A DNA stretch of 27,740 bases, from NCBI GenBank assembly GCA_945485605.1, contig CALYSG010000002.1, positions 1 to 27,740 on the forward strand. The letters run 5' to 3'. Shown piece by piece: positions 15,202 to 23,733 of the stretch. A program made the position numbers and the translations under genes. The stretch comes from an uncultured Clostridia bacterium (GTDB lineage Bacteria > Bacillota > Clostridia > Oscillospirales > CAG-272). Numbering within the stretch: the first letter of the stretch is position 1; every line of letters starts with the position of its first letter. The notes beneath the pieces were generated by a model. It ran no database searches. It was not told where the DNA came from and saw only the letters and a program-made list of their open reading frames with translations.

Positions 15202-17214
15202 ATGGCTGAAAAGATCAAACAGGCAAAAGCGGCTCAGGAATACAACGATCAAAGTATCAAATCGCTGAAAGGTGAGGACCGCGTAAGAAAGCGCCCCGGC
15301 GTTATCTTCGGCTCGGACGGACTCGAGGGTTGCGAGCATTCCTTCTTTGAGATACTCTCAAACTCGGTCGATGAGGCGCGAGACGGTCACGGAAATGAAA
15401 TAAAGGTCACGGCATTCCTCGACCATTCGATAGAGGTAGACGATCACGGTCGCGGTGTCCCGCTCGGTTGGAACGAGCCGGAAGGCAGATACAACTGGGA
15501 TCTTATATACTGTGAGCTTTACGCCGGAGGAAAATACGAAAACAACTCGGGAAATTCGGCTTACGAATATTCTCTCGGACTTAACGGGCTCGGTGCCTGC
15601 GCCACACAGTACAGCTCGGAATATATGCGCGTCGAATCCTACGACGGGACATATTGCCGCTCGATCGAATTCAGAAAGGGCAGACCCGTTACCGGAGAGC
15701 TTGAGGAACGCGAACTGTCAAGGAACGAACGTCGCACGGGTACCGTCATTCGCTGGAAGCCCGACCTTGAGGTCTTTACCGACATAAATATTCCCCATAT
15801 ATTCTTCGCCGACGTACTGAAGCGTCAATCAGTCGTCAACCCCGGAATATGCTTCATCCTGAAGACAGAGCAGCCCGACGGGAGCTTTACGAGTCAGGAA
15901 TTCCTTTACGAAAACGGCATATCCGACTACGTTTCCGAGCTGGCAGGCGATACGGCGATGACACAGCCGATATTATGGCACCTCGAGACACAGGGACGTG
16001 ACCGCGCAGACAAGGACGAATACAAGCTCCGTGCCGACTTCTCCTTCTGCGTATCAAATACAGTCAATGTTATCGAATATTACCACAACTCGAGCTACCT
16101 TGAGCACGGAGGTTCACCCGACAAGGCGGTCAGAATAGCCTTCACCTACGCACTCGACAAGTATCTCAAGACAAACGGAAAATATACAAAAAATGAGGCT
16201 AAGATAAACTTCCAGGACATCGCCGACTGCCTCATTTACGTCAGCAACAGCTTCTCTACCCTTACCTCGTACGAAAACCAGACGAAAAAGTCCATCACGA
16301 ACACTTTCATTTACGAGGCGATGTGCGATTTCCTCAAGCACAATCTCGAGATATACTTCACGGAGAATCCGAATGAAGCCGAAACCTTCGCAAATCAGGT
16401 CCTCGTCAATAAACGCAGCCGCGAATCCGCCGAAAGCACGCGACTCAATATAAAGAAAAAGCTGACCGGTTCGATAGACCTTTCAAATCGCGTCGAAAAG
16501 TTCGTAAACTGCCGCTCAAAAGATCCCGCGGTACGCGAGCTCTACATCGTCGAGGGCGATTCGGCACTCACCTCATGCAAGCTCGGGCGTCTCGCCGAAT
16601 TTCAGGCGATAATCCCGGTAAGAGGAAAAACTCTTAACTGCCTCAAGTGCAACTATGAAAGGATCTTCAAAAGCGAGATAATAACCGATCTTCTGAAGGT
16701 TATCGGTTGCGGGGTCGAGATCTCCGGCAAGGTCAAGGGCGACATCGCATCCTTTGACATCAATCAGCTCCGTTGGTCGAAAATAATAATATGCACCGAT
16801 GCCGATGAGGACGGATTCCAGATCCGCACCCTGCTCCTCACTATGTTCTACCGTCTGCTGCCTACCCTCATAAAGGAGGGCAAGGTCTTCATAGCCGAAT
16901 CACCGCTTTTTGAGATAACCGCAAAAGACAAGACATACTTTGCCTACGACGAATTCGAGAAGGCAAAGATCCTCAAAAAGCTCGAAGGTAAAAAATATAC
17001 CCTTCAGCGTTCAAAAGGACTCGGTGAAAACAGCCCGCAGATGATGTTCGATACTACGATGAACCCGGCAACACGGCGCCTTATCGCCATTCAGCCCGCC
17101 GACGCGAAGGCTACCGCGTGGATATTCGAGACGCTTCTCGGCGACAGCATAAACGAAAGAAAACAGTTCATAAGCGATCACGGTGCGGAATATATAAAGG
17201 AGGCGGACATCTGA
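15202..17214 (+). CDS. Type IIA topoisomerase subunit B (diverged ParE/GyrB-like)
   Basis: ATPase subunit of a gyrase/topoisomerase IV-type enzyme, 670 residues. GHKL ATPase: E50 and N54 in FFEILSNSVDEA, D81-x-G83-x-G85 in DDHGRGVP, lid GLNGLGA at 126-132, and the transducer lysine K362 in ENQTKKS. TOPRIM: E451-G-D-S with the diverged continuation SALTSCKLGR (usually SAGGSAKxGR), IPVRGKTLN, and D533-A-D-E-D (usually DADVDG). Start ATG 15202 follows AGGAG by seven bases. No subunit A gene follows; plsY overlaps its stop by one base. plsY beside parE is known from B. subtilis and S. pneumoniae, which favours a ParE identity. Catalytic residues are kept but the TOPRIM surroundings are unusual. 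Confidence 0.82.
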   Translation: MAEKIKQAKAAQEYNDQSIKSLKGEDRVRKRPGVIFGSDGLEGCEHSFFEILSNSVDEARDGHGNEIKVTAFLDHSIEVDDHGRGVPLGWNEPEGRYNWDLIYCELYAGGKYENNSGNSAYEYSLGLNGLGACATQYSSEYMRVESYDGTYCRSIEFRKGRPVTGELEERELSRNERRTGTVIRWKPDLEVFTDINIPHIFFADVLKRQSVVNPGICFILKTEQPDGSFTSQEFLYENGISDYVSELAGDTAMTQPILWHLETQGRDRADKDEYKLRADFSFCVSNTVNVIEYYHNSSYLEHGGSPDKAVRIAFTYALDKYLKTNGKYTKNEAKINFQDIADCLIYVSNSFSTLTSYENQTKKSITNTFIYEAMCDFLKHNLEIYFTENPNEAETFANQVLVNKRSRESAESTRLNIKKKLTGSIDLSNRVEKFVNCRSKDPAVRELYIVEGDSALTSCKLGRLAEFQAIIPVRGKTLNCLKCNYERIFKSEIITDLLKVIGCGVEISGKVKGDIASFDINQLRWSKIIICTDADEDGFQIRTLLLTMFYRLLPTLIKEGKVFIAESPLFEITAKDKTYFAYDEFEKAKILKKLEGKKYTLQRSKGLGENSPQMMFDTTMNPATRRLIAIQPADAKATAWIFETLLGDSINERKQFISDHGAEYIKEADI

Positions 17215-18110
17215 TGAATTACTTTAACAGATTCTGCGTTGTAGGCATCGCAAGGAGCTTCGTGCTGCAAAGCCTCGGTGACGGCGCGACGGATTCACCG
17301 ATATATATAGTGTTCTTTGTTCTCTCGATCGCGGCGATAATAGCGGCTTCGTATTTTCTCGGAGGCATAAATTTTGCCATTATAATATCCAAGAAGAAAT
17401 TCGGCACGGATATACGCGACTTCGGATCGGGTAATGCCGGAATGACAAATATGATGCGAACCTTCGGCAAGAAAGCCGGCATAATTACCTTCGCCGGAGA
17501 TATAGGAAAGACCGTTATTGCCTGCCTTCTCGGATATCTCCTTCTCGGCAGGCTCGGAGCTTTCGTATCGGGACTTTTCTGCATGGTTGGACATATGTTC
17601 CCCGCCATGTATAAGTTCAAGGGCGGAAAAGGCGTCGCCTGCGCTCTCGCTACGATCCTTATGACTGATATCGGCAATCCCTTCATGTACCATATCCCGC
17701 TCGTGCTCATAATAACTCTCACTGTCTTCGCCGTCGTATATCTCGTATCAAAATATATCTCACTCTCGGCGATAATGAGTATTCTTATCTACCCAATGGT
17801 CCTCTACATCTTCGAGAACGTCTCGATATCGACAATATCCGAAGCGGAAATGGCAATAAAGGAACCCACCGTGGCATTTTACCTCATTGATTTTGCTTAC
17901 TATGTAATAATCTCTCTGCTCATGACGACGCTCGTCATATTCATGCACAGAGCCAATATCGGACGGCTCTACCGCGGTGAAGAATCAAAGACCTACCTCG
18001 GCAAAAAGAAGTCAGTCCCCCTTTACGAACAGCAACAGGAACAGACCACTGCTAAATCCGAAAACGCTCAGACCGTAAAAAAGAAAAATGGAAAAAACAA
18101 ACGTAAATAA
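17214..18110 (+). CDS. plsY: Acyl-phosphate glycerol-3-phosphate acyltransferase PlsY
   Basis: Membrane enzyme that transfers acyl groups from acyl-phosphate to glycerol-3-phosphate, the first step of phospholipid synthesis with PlsX. It has 298 residues, longer than the usual ~200. Signature loops: GSGNAGMTNMMR (about 74-85) and GHMFPAMYKFKGGKGVA (about 126-142), between several membrane helices. The extra length comes from an N-terminal hydrophobic segment and a charged C-terminal tail rich in K, Q and E. The start is the ATG at 17214, whose A is shared with the preceding TGA and which follows AAGGAGG. An in-frame upstream start would run through the topoisomerase gene and is rejected. The next gene overlaps its last 23 bases. 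Confidence 0.92.
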   Translation: MNYFNRFCVVGIARSFVLQSLGDGATDSPIYIVFFVLSIAAIIAASYFLGGINFAIIISKKKFGTDIRDFGSGNAGMTNMMRTFGKKAGIITFAGDIGKTVIACLLGYLLLGRLGAFVSGLFCMVGHMFPAMYKFKGGKGVACALATILMTDIGNPFMYHIPLVLIITLTVFAVVYLVSKYISLSAIMSILIYPMVLYIFENVSISTISEAEMAIKEPTVAFYLIDFAYYVIISLLMTTLVIFMHRANIGRLYRGEESKTYLGKKKSVPLYEQQQEQTTAKSENAQTVKKKNGKNKRK

Positions 18111-19245
18111 ATCGATCGCTCTGCTGAAAGAGGCTTTTTTCTCCTCATGCCTGAAAAAAGCGGTCTTTTCAAAGTCTGAAGACAAGGCACTCGTCCGCGC
18201 GGTCGTCACTGCAAAGGTCATAAGCGGACGCTCCGCGCTTCAGACAGAGCTTTTTCACTCTGACAACAAAGCGACTCATATTAACTCGTTTGCGGAGGGC
18301 GACGGGCTTGACAAAAGCCTTGAGGAGCTCTTCGCGATCTTCCGTCAGGTAAACATCATAACCTCCGCCGGCGAATGTGAATACCGTCGCTCGGCATCGG
18401 GCAACGATGTCCTTCTCGGAGGAGACAAACTGAAAACTGCCATCGGAAAACCGCACGAAAAGCTCGTGCCGATCGGAAACGATAAACTGAAGAATCATAT
18501 TCTGCGCGGTGACGAGCCGTTTCTCATAGCGCTCGGAGTGAGCGACGCAAACGGAAGGCCTCACGACAAAAAGCTCCCGAAGCTCCGTCAGATAAACCGC
18601 TTTCTTGAATACGTGCGGGATATTGAAAAGCACCTTCCAAAAGAAGGTGCTCTGCAAATATGTGTTCTCTGTTGCGGAAAGAGTTACCTCTCCTTTGCGA
18701 TCTACCATTATTTTGCCGTTATTCGCCGACGTGAGGTAAAAATGGTAGGTGTCGACCTCAAAAACGATGTCATAGAATATTGCAATAACACGGCAAGAGC
18801 GCTCGGTTTCTCCGGGCTTAGCTTTGTTTGCATCGACGTAAACGTTTTCGAACCCGGATTTCGTCCGTCGCTTGTGGTTTCGCTTCATGCCTGCGACACC
18901 GCTACCGACACAGTGCTTAACAAGGGAGCAGAATGGCGCACACCGGTAATTCTCTCTACTCCCTGCTGTCACCACTATATGAATCATAACCTTGACTGTC
19001 CGCAGCTTTCTTTTATTGCGGAGCATTCGATGCTTAGGCAGAAATTCTGCGATGCGGCAACCGATGCGCTCCGACTTAAGAAGCTTGAATCCTATGGCTA
19101 CTCTGTCGATGCCGTAGAGCTCGTCGATCCCGACGACACTCCGAAGAACATTCTTCTCCGCGCTGTCCTTACGGGCAAACCGAACGAAAAGGCAAAAAAA
19201 GAGTATCTTGCCGCTTACGGCTTTCTTTACGGTAAAAAAGAATGA
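18088..19245 (+). CDS. Class I SAM-dependent methyltransferase (Methyltransf_32-like)
   Basis: A 385-residue protein with an N-terminal domain of unknown type (about 1-165) and a methyltransferase domain. The SAM region is ICVLCCGKSYLSFAIYHYF near residue 190, followed by MVGVDLKNDVIEYC (acidic end of strand 2). SLHACDTATD near residue 270 is the hallmark of the Methyltransf_32 group, and STPCCHHY follows. Motif I has LCCGKSYLSF where DxGxGxG is usual, which is normal for this group. The substrate is unknown; an RNA target is a guess from relatives. It overlaps plsY by 23 bp and the next gene by 4 bp (ATGA), and its own Shine-Dalgarno is weak, so translation is probably coupled. Confidence 0.75.
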   Translation: MEKTNVNKSIALLKEAFFSSCLKKAVFSKSEDKALVRAVVTAKVISGRSALQTELFHSDNKATHINSFAEGDGLDKSLEELFAIFRQVNIITSAGECEYRRSASGNDVLLGGDKLKTAIGKPHEKLVPIGNDKLKNHILRGDEPFLIALGVSDANGRPHDKKLPKLRQINRFLEYVRDIEKHLPKEGALQICVLCCGKSYLSFAIYHYFAVIRRREVKMVGVDLKNDVIEYCNNTARALGFSGLSFVCIDVNVFEPGFRPSLVVSLHACDTATDTVLNKGAEWRTPVILSTPCCHHYMNHNLDCPQLSFIAEHSMLRQKFCDAATDALRLKKLESYGYSVDAVELVDPDDTPKNILLRAVLTGKPNEKAKKEYLAAYGFLYGKKE

Positions 19246-20510
19246 CCTATGTAAACGCACGTAAATATCTTGCCGCGCACCGAGGTATACAGTCCTCTCC
19301 GGAAAGAATGAAGCTTCTCTGCCGTTACCTTGACGACCGGGTCAGATTCAAAAAATGCATCCATATCGCCGGCGGCTCCGGTAAGACCTCCTGCGCCCTT
19401 ATGCTTTCTTCGATTCTCGGTGCGGCGGGGCTGAAGACCGGGGTCTTCAGCCGCCCATTTGCAAGTGAAGAACGCGAATCGGTCTCGGTCTGCGGGCATA
19501 TAATCTCATGCAATGAATTTGCCGACTTTACCGGAAAGGTCGCAAAAGCGGCAAAGTCTATGACTGCGGATATCCTTGCGGCACGCGGTGAGATTTTAAG
19601 CGAAAATGCAAGGAATTCAAAGATTACCAAAAACCTTCTTGAAGGAAAGATCTCACCCGAGCCTTCATTTGACGAGATACTTTGCGCGGTCGCACTCGTA
19701 TGCTTTACAGAACGCGCGTGTGACATTACGATCCTTGAGTGCGGAGACAGCCGCGCAGATCCGACGGGAGTAATAGAGCCCCCTTCCGTTTCGGTTATCT
19801 GCGGAGGTATTCTTACTCAGGAACAGCTCCGCACGGGGATCGGCATAATCAGACGCGGCACAAGAGAAGTCGTCAGCTCGGTATCTCCGGGCGAGGCTTA
19901 CAGCGCCGTTCTGAACACCTGCGTTCGGATGGGAAGCCGTCTCACCGTCCCCGCCCGTGCCGAGCTTTCCCTGATCCGACGGAATCTCGGCGGAAGAGAT
20001 TTTGAATACAGGGGAAAAGAGTATCACCTTCCGCTTTGCCCGGAATATCAGGCACAAAACTCTCTTACAGCGATCGAAGCGGCATATGCACTGAGGCGGA
20101 CCGGAGTGGCAATCGACAGCGATGCTATCGTCCGCGGTCTTTCTGAGGCAAAGGTCCCGCTTCGCTTCGAGCTCATCTCGCTCTCGCCGTTCATAGCTGC
20201 CGACTGCCCCGCGACCGCAGGCGATGCCGCGACATTCTGCGAGTCACTAAAAGAGCTGTCCGGATGCTTTGGTAAGAACACTTTGCTCGTGACCCCGGAA
20301 GGTGAATCTTCTCCCGTAAGTGAAGATATGCTTTCCGAATGTGGGATCGCGATCAAGAAAATCCTTCATCCGATAACCGAAAAGGATATGCGTGAAACGG
20401 CGATCGCCGCCGCTTCTCTTTCGGCGAATGAATCTATGCTTATTCTCGGAGACATAGGATTTACGGGACGGCTGACCTACAGCATAAGAAAGCACCTCGG
20501 CATCGGCTGA
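19242..20510 (+). CDS. Diverged FolC/Mur-ligase-like protein
   Basis: A 422-residue protein with the layout of folylpolyglutamate synthase: N-terminal helix pair, ATP loop, central domain, C-terminal Rossmann domain. The loop reads HIAGGSGKTS (41-50) where FolC has HVAGTNGKGS; FSRPFASEERESV corresponds to the FolC TSPHL..ERI segment; FDEILCAVALVCF to FFE-LT-LAF. The catalytic segments differ: ECGDSRADPTG stands for EVGLGGRLDATN, the DHxxxLG histidine is missing, and the C-terminal DGAHNP motif appears as ADCPATAG. ATP binding looks possible, but classic folate glutamylation is doubtful. It may use another acid substrate or be inactive. The start overlaps the methyltransferase stop as ATGA. 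Its TGA abuts the convergent gene's stop. Confidence 0.65.
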   Translation: MTYVNARKYLAAHRGIQSSPERMKLLCRYLDDRVRFKKCIHIAGGSGKTSCALMLSSILGAAGLKTGVFSRPFASEERESVSVCGHIISCNEFADFTGKVAKAAKSMTADILAARGEILSENARNSKITKNLLEGKISPEPSFDEILCAVALVCFTERACDITILECGDSRADPTGVIEPPSVSVICGGILTQEQLRTGIGIIRRGTREVVSSVSPGEAYSAVLNTCVRMGSRLTVPARAELSLIRRNLGGRDFEYRGKEYHLPLCPEYQAQNSLTAIEAAYALRRTGVAIDSDAIVRGLSEAKVPLRFELISLSPFIAADCPATAGDAATFCESLKELSGCFGKNTLLVTPEGESSPVSEDMLSECGIAIKKILHPITEKDMRETAIAAASLSANESMLILGDIGFTGRLTYSIRKHLGIG

Positions 20511-20951
20511 TCAGCGGCGGCGCCTCACCCTTCTTTTCGGTCTGTAGGTCGCCGCAAGCCCCCCGAGGATCGCTATCGGGATCAACGGCAGACGAGTCAG
20601 GAATGCCTTCATAAAGCCTATTCCCTCTCCGATAAGCGGTGCCATCATAAGGGTCAGAAGCATCATCGCTCCACCGGTGAGAAGTCCGCATAACATCGAC
20701 ATTCCGTTACATCTGCGACAGGCGAAAAAACCTCCTATAAAGGCCGGCACATAAAGTGACGCATACCCCGATAGCTTCACCGCTGTCCCCGCGTCGTGAC
20801 AGGCGAGAGACACCCCCGCAAGTATTGCCATCATGACAACGGCACTTATGACCGCCGCAAGAAGTCCGGTCGGTAAAGCTTCCAAAGCTCCCTTCGGCGT
20901 AGCCTCGGCTACCGCTCTGCGGGGCTTTTTCCTTTTCTTTGATTCAGACAT
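20511..20951 (-). CDS. Small integral membrane protein (TIGR04086-like)
   Basis: A 146-residue protein with a basic N-terminus (MSESKKRKKPRR), four hydrophobic helices (about 28-50, 60-77, 84-105 and 118-135) and a highly basic tail (YRPKRRVRRRR). This resembles the TIGR04086 family of four-helix membrane proteins of unknown function in Clostridia and Bacilli. The start is ATG 20951 with AGGAGG directly upstream; a longer frame from 21008 lies inside the ATPase gene and is rejected. It follows the P-type ATPase by 23 bases, so the two are co-transcribed. Confidence 0.65.
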   Translation of the reverse strand: MSESKKRKKPRRAVAEATPKGALEALPTGLLAAVISAVVMMAILAGVSLACHDAGTAVKLSGYASLYVPAFIGGFFACRRCNGMSMLCGLLTGGAMMLLTLMMAPLIGEGIGFMKAFLTRLPLIPIAILGGLAATYRPKRRVRRRR

Positions 20952-20974
20952 GATATATCCTCCTTCTTTATTTA

Positions 20975-23599
20975 TCAATAACCCTCTTTGTTGCCGCCGA
21001 GTCGCCATGCGAGCTTCCTGAGGAAATCCGCAGGAATGACAAGAAGCGACAGTAGCAAGGTAAATGCAAGCTCCGCACCGGTGAGAGGCACCGTCCTAAG
21101 CACTGCACCGCCGAGGTATATAAAAGCTGTCTGTATCACGCAGACCGCCGCCATAATAAGTATAAAAACGCGGTTCTTACTAAGCCCCGAGAAAACACTC
21201 AACCTGTCTGTCCGGGCACAAAAACAGTTGAAAACGCTTGAAAAAATAAAAAATGCAAAATATGCAGTGAGAAGACAAATGTTACCCTCAGACACCCTGA
21301 ACTTTTCTGTTATACATGGCATTTTCAGAAACGCAACCCCGAGCGCAAGTGTAAATCCGCTGTGAAGTATCAGACCGTATACCATATAACGGTTCAGTAT
21401 CGGCTCATCGCGTCGCTTCGGTTTTTCCCTGAGGAATCTCTCAGCCGGTGCCTCGCCCGCGAATGCGAGCCCGCCGAGCGTATCCATTATTATGTTAATC
21501 CACAGCATCTGTATCACGGTAACCGGGGCGTCAAAGCCTATAAAAGGACCTATCATCGAGATCCCGCAGGCGCAGAAATTCATGGTGAGCTGGAGACAGA
21601 TGAACTTTCTGATACTCTTGAAAACCGTTCTGCCGTAAAGTACCGCTTTGACGATCGAGGTCAGGTTGTCATCAAGAATGATGATATCTCCCGCTTCCTT
21701 TGAAACCTGCGTTCCCGAGCCCATGGCGAAGCCGATGTCTGCCTTTCTCAGTGCCGGCGCATCGTTCACTCCGTCGCCTGTCATACCTACAACAAGTCCC
21801 GCCTCCTGCGCTACACGAACGAGCCTGCTCTTATCGGCGGGCAGAGCACGAGCGACGACGGCGAGCTTCGGAAGTATTTCGCGAAGCCTCAGATCAGATG
21901 TTTTTGCCAGTTCTTCCGATGTCATGCAAATATCCCCGTCCGCCATAAGTCCGCAGTCGGTCGCGATCCTTGCCGCAGTCTCCCTGTTGTCCCCGGTTAT
22001 CATAACTGTGTGTATCCCCGCCTCCGAAAGCCGCTTTACCGCGTCTCTCGATTCGGGGCGCAGACGGTCGCAAAGGATCGCGGCGCATACGAAAGTCGTC
22101 TTTCTCCCGATTCTGCGTGTTATAGCTATAACCCTGTTCCCATCCGCCATAAAGCCCGTGAGACGATTCATTATCTTATCACCCACACCGCCTATCTCCG
22201 AGCCGTACTTATCTATATAGGCCGTCACTTCCGGCATGATCTTTTCGGGGGCGCCTTTCATAAGAGTGAGACTCTCTTTTCCCGTAAGGCTTACCGACGA
22301 AGTCTTCACCCTGCTGTCAAAAGGCGTCCTTGAAACTACGGAATAGCCGATCGGACAGTCATAATCCTTAACATTGGAAAGAAGCGCACGGTCGGTCGAA
22401 TTACCCCCTCTGATCTCTCCGTGTGAGAGCACCGACGAAGTATTATAATAGGAAGAAAGTAAAAATAACCTTGCGAGCGTCGGGCTTCCATTCTTTAAAA
22501 GCTCATCAAACGAGGGAAAAAACATTCCGTCACCGAGAACTATCCCGCAAAGCCCGGGGCGTCCTTCCGTAAGCGTTCCCGTTTTGTCTGTGAAAAGTAT
22601 ATTCATACTCCCCGCCGCTTCGATCCCCGCCGCCTTTCTGACGAGGACATTATCCTTCATCATGCGTCGCAGATTTGAGGCAAGCACAACGGCGATCATC
22701 ATAGGAAGCCCCTCAGGCACCGCCATTACTATGACGGTAAGACCGAGGGTAAACGCCGAAATCAGCTTTGAAATGAGGAACCGGAAATTACTGAGCTTCA
22801 GAAGTATAGCCTGCCCCGCGAAGCCGCTGTCGAGGACAAAAACGTTAAAAAGATATGCGAACGCGACGAGCGCCGCCATTATGTATCCTATAATGCTTAT
22901 CTGCTTTGCGAGCTTTGTAAGCCTCAGACGCAGGGGACTCTCGCGCGGGTCTTCCTGTATCTCGCGTGAGATCTCACCGATAAACGTCGCATCGCCGACA
23001 GCACATACGACAGCTTCTCCTTCGCCCGAAATTATCCCGCAGCCTCTGAACACCGATGAGCGGTCTGACGGATCAGCCCGAAAGACCTTACCGGGCATTT
23101 TCAATACCTCAAGGCTCTCGCCCGTCAGAGCCGACTGATCTACCGCTATATCACCGGATATAAGTAGAGAGTCGGCAGGCAATGTATCACCGGGTTGAAG
23201 GAGGACTATATCACCTACTACTATATCCTTAACAGGGATCTCCTCTGCCGTGCCCGCTCTTCTCACACGGCACAGCCTTGTATCGCTTCCCTCGTTAAGC
23301 CTTGCAAATGCGTTCTCCGACGAATGCTCGGATATCGTCGAGATCATCGCGGCGATCAGCACCGCCGCCCCGATACCTATCGTTTCCGAAAAATTTCCGT
23401 TGCGAAAGGAAAAGATCAGATTCACTATCAGCGCACCTATAAGTATCCGTATTACAGGGTCATTGAGATTACCTAAAAATCGTCTTATAAAGCTCTTGCC
23501 CTTTCTCCGCGTAAGAATATTTTCACCGTATTCCCGTCTCGACTCTGCGATCTGCTCCGGAGTAAGCCCCGGACGTTTCGTTTGTTTTTTCGTTTCCAT
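20975..23599 (-). CDS. Calcium-type P-type ATPase (P2, PMCA-like)
   Basis: Cation-exporting membrane ATPase, 874 residues, with the full P2 plan: N-terminal cation-ATPase domain, TGES actuator loop (DQSALTGES), M4 motif VPEGLP, phosphorylation site D338 in DKTGTLTEG, nucleotide-binding KGAPE, MITGDNRETA, and the hinge TGDGVNDAPAL. M6 carries NIIMDTLGGLA, closer to plasma-membrane Ca2+-ATPases (NLIMD) than to the SERCA-like NLVTDG, so Ca2+ is the best guess and Mn2+ remains possible. The C-terminus has four more helices. I choose ATG 23599 (METKKQTKRPG), which has AAGGA upstream; ATG 23638 would add 13 residues and has no ribosome binding site. It is first in an operon with a small membrane protein. 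Confidence 0.9.
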   Translation of the reverse strand: METKKQTKRPGLTPEQIAESRREYGENILTRRKGKSFIRRFLGNLNDPVIRILIGALIVNLIFSFRNGNFSETIGIGAAVLIAAMISTISEHSSENAFARLNEGSDTRLCRVRRAGTAEEIPVKDIVVGDIVLLQPGDTLPADSLLISGDIAVDQSALTGESLEVLKMPGKVFRADPSDRSSVFRGCGIISGEGEAVVCAVGDATFIGEISREIQEDPRESPLRLRLTKLAKQISIIGYIMAALVAFAYLFNVFVLDSGFAGQAILLKLSNFRFLISKLISAFTLGLTVIVMAVPEGLPMMIAVVLASNLRRMMKDNVLVRKAAGIEAAGSMNILFTDKTGTLTEGRPGLCGIVLGDGMFFPSFDELLKNGSPTLARLFLLSSYYNTSSVLSHGEIRGGNSTDRALLSNVKDYDCPIGYSVVSRTPFDSRVKTSSVSLTGKESLTLMKGAPEKIMPEVTAYIDKYGSEIGGVGDKIMNRLTGFMADGNRVIAITRRIGRKTTFVCAAILCDRLRPESRDAVKRLSEAGIHTVMITGDNRETAARIATDCGLMADGDICMTSEELAKTSDLRLREILPKLAVVARALPADKSRLVRVAQEAGLVVGMTGDGVNDAPALRKADIGFAMGSGTQVSKEAGDIIILDDNLTSIVKAVLYGRTVFKSIRKFICLQLTMNFCACGISMIGPFIGFDAPVTVIQMLWINIIMDTLGGLAFAGEAPAERFLREKPKRRDEPILNRYMVYGLILHSGFTLALGVAFLKMPCITEKFRVSEGNICLLTAYFAFFIFSSVFNCFCARTDRLSVFSGLSKNRVFILIMAAVCVIQTAFIYLGGAVLRTVPLTGAELAFTLLLSLLVIPADFLRKLAWRLGGNKEGY

Positions 23600-23675
23600 C
23601 AGATACAACCGTCCTTCTTTGTCCGATCCTTGTTTCATTTATATTCGCACGTACGGACAAATAACACGAAAAGCC

Positions 23676-23704
23676 TTGCTTTTTTTTGAAGTGTATGGTA
23701 AAAT
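23676..23704 (+). promoter_or_regulatory. Probable promoter of the lipid kinase gene
   Basis: TTGCTT at 23676-23681, a 17-bp spacer and TAAAAT at 23699-23704, with TG one base upstream of the -10 (extended -10). It lies in the 134-bp divergent region between the ATPase and kinase genes. I could not find a comparably good promoter for the ATPase on the other strand. Confidence 0.5.
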
Positions 23705-23733
23705 AAGAACAATATTTATCTTGGAGATATTTG

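Noticed and set aside
18169..19260. A 363-codon open frame on the - strand opposite the methyltransferase gene
   Set aside because: Low-complexity composition with no recognisable motif; it is fully antisense to a gene with clear SAM-binding motifs and operon overlaps.
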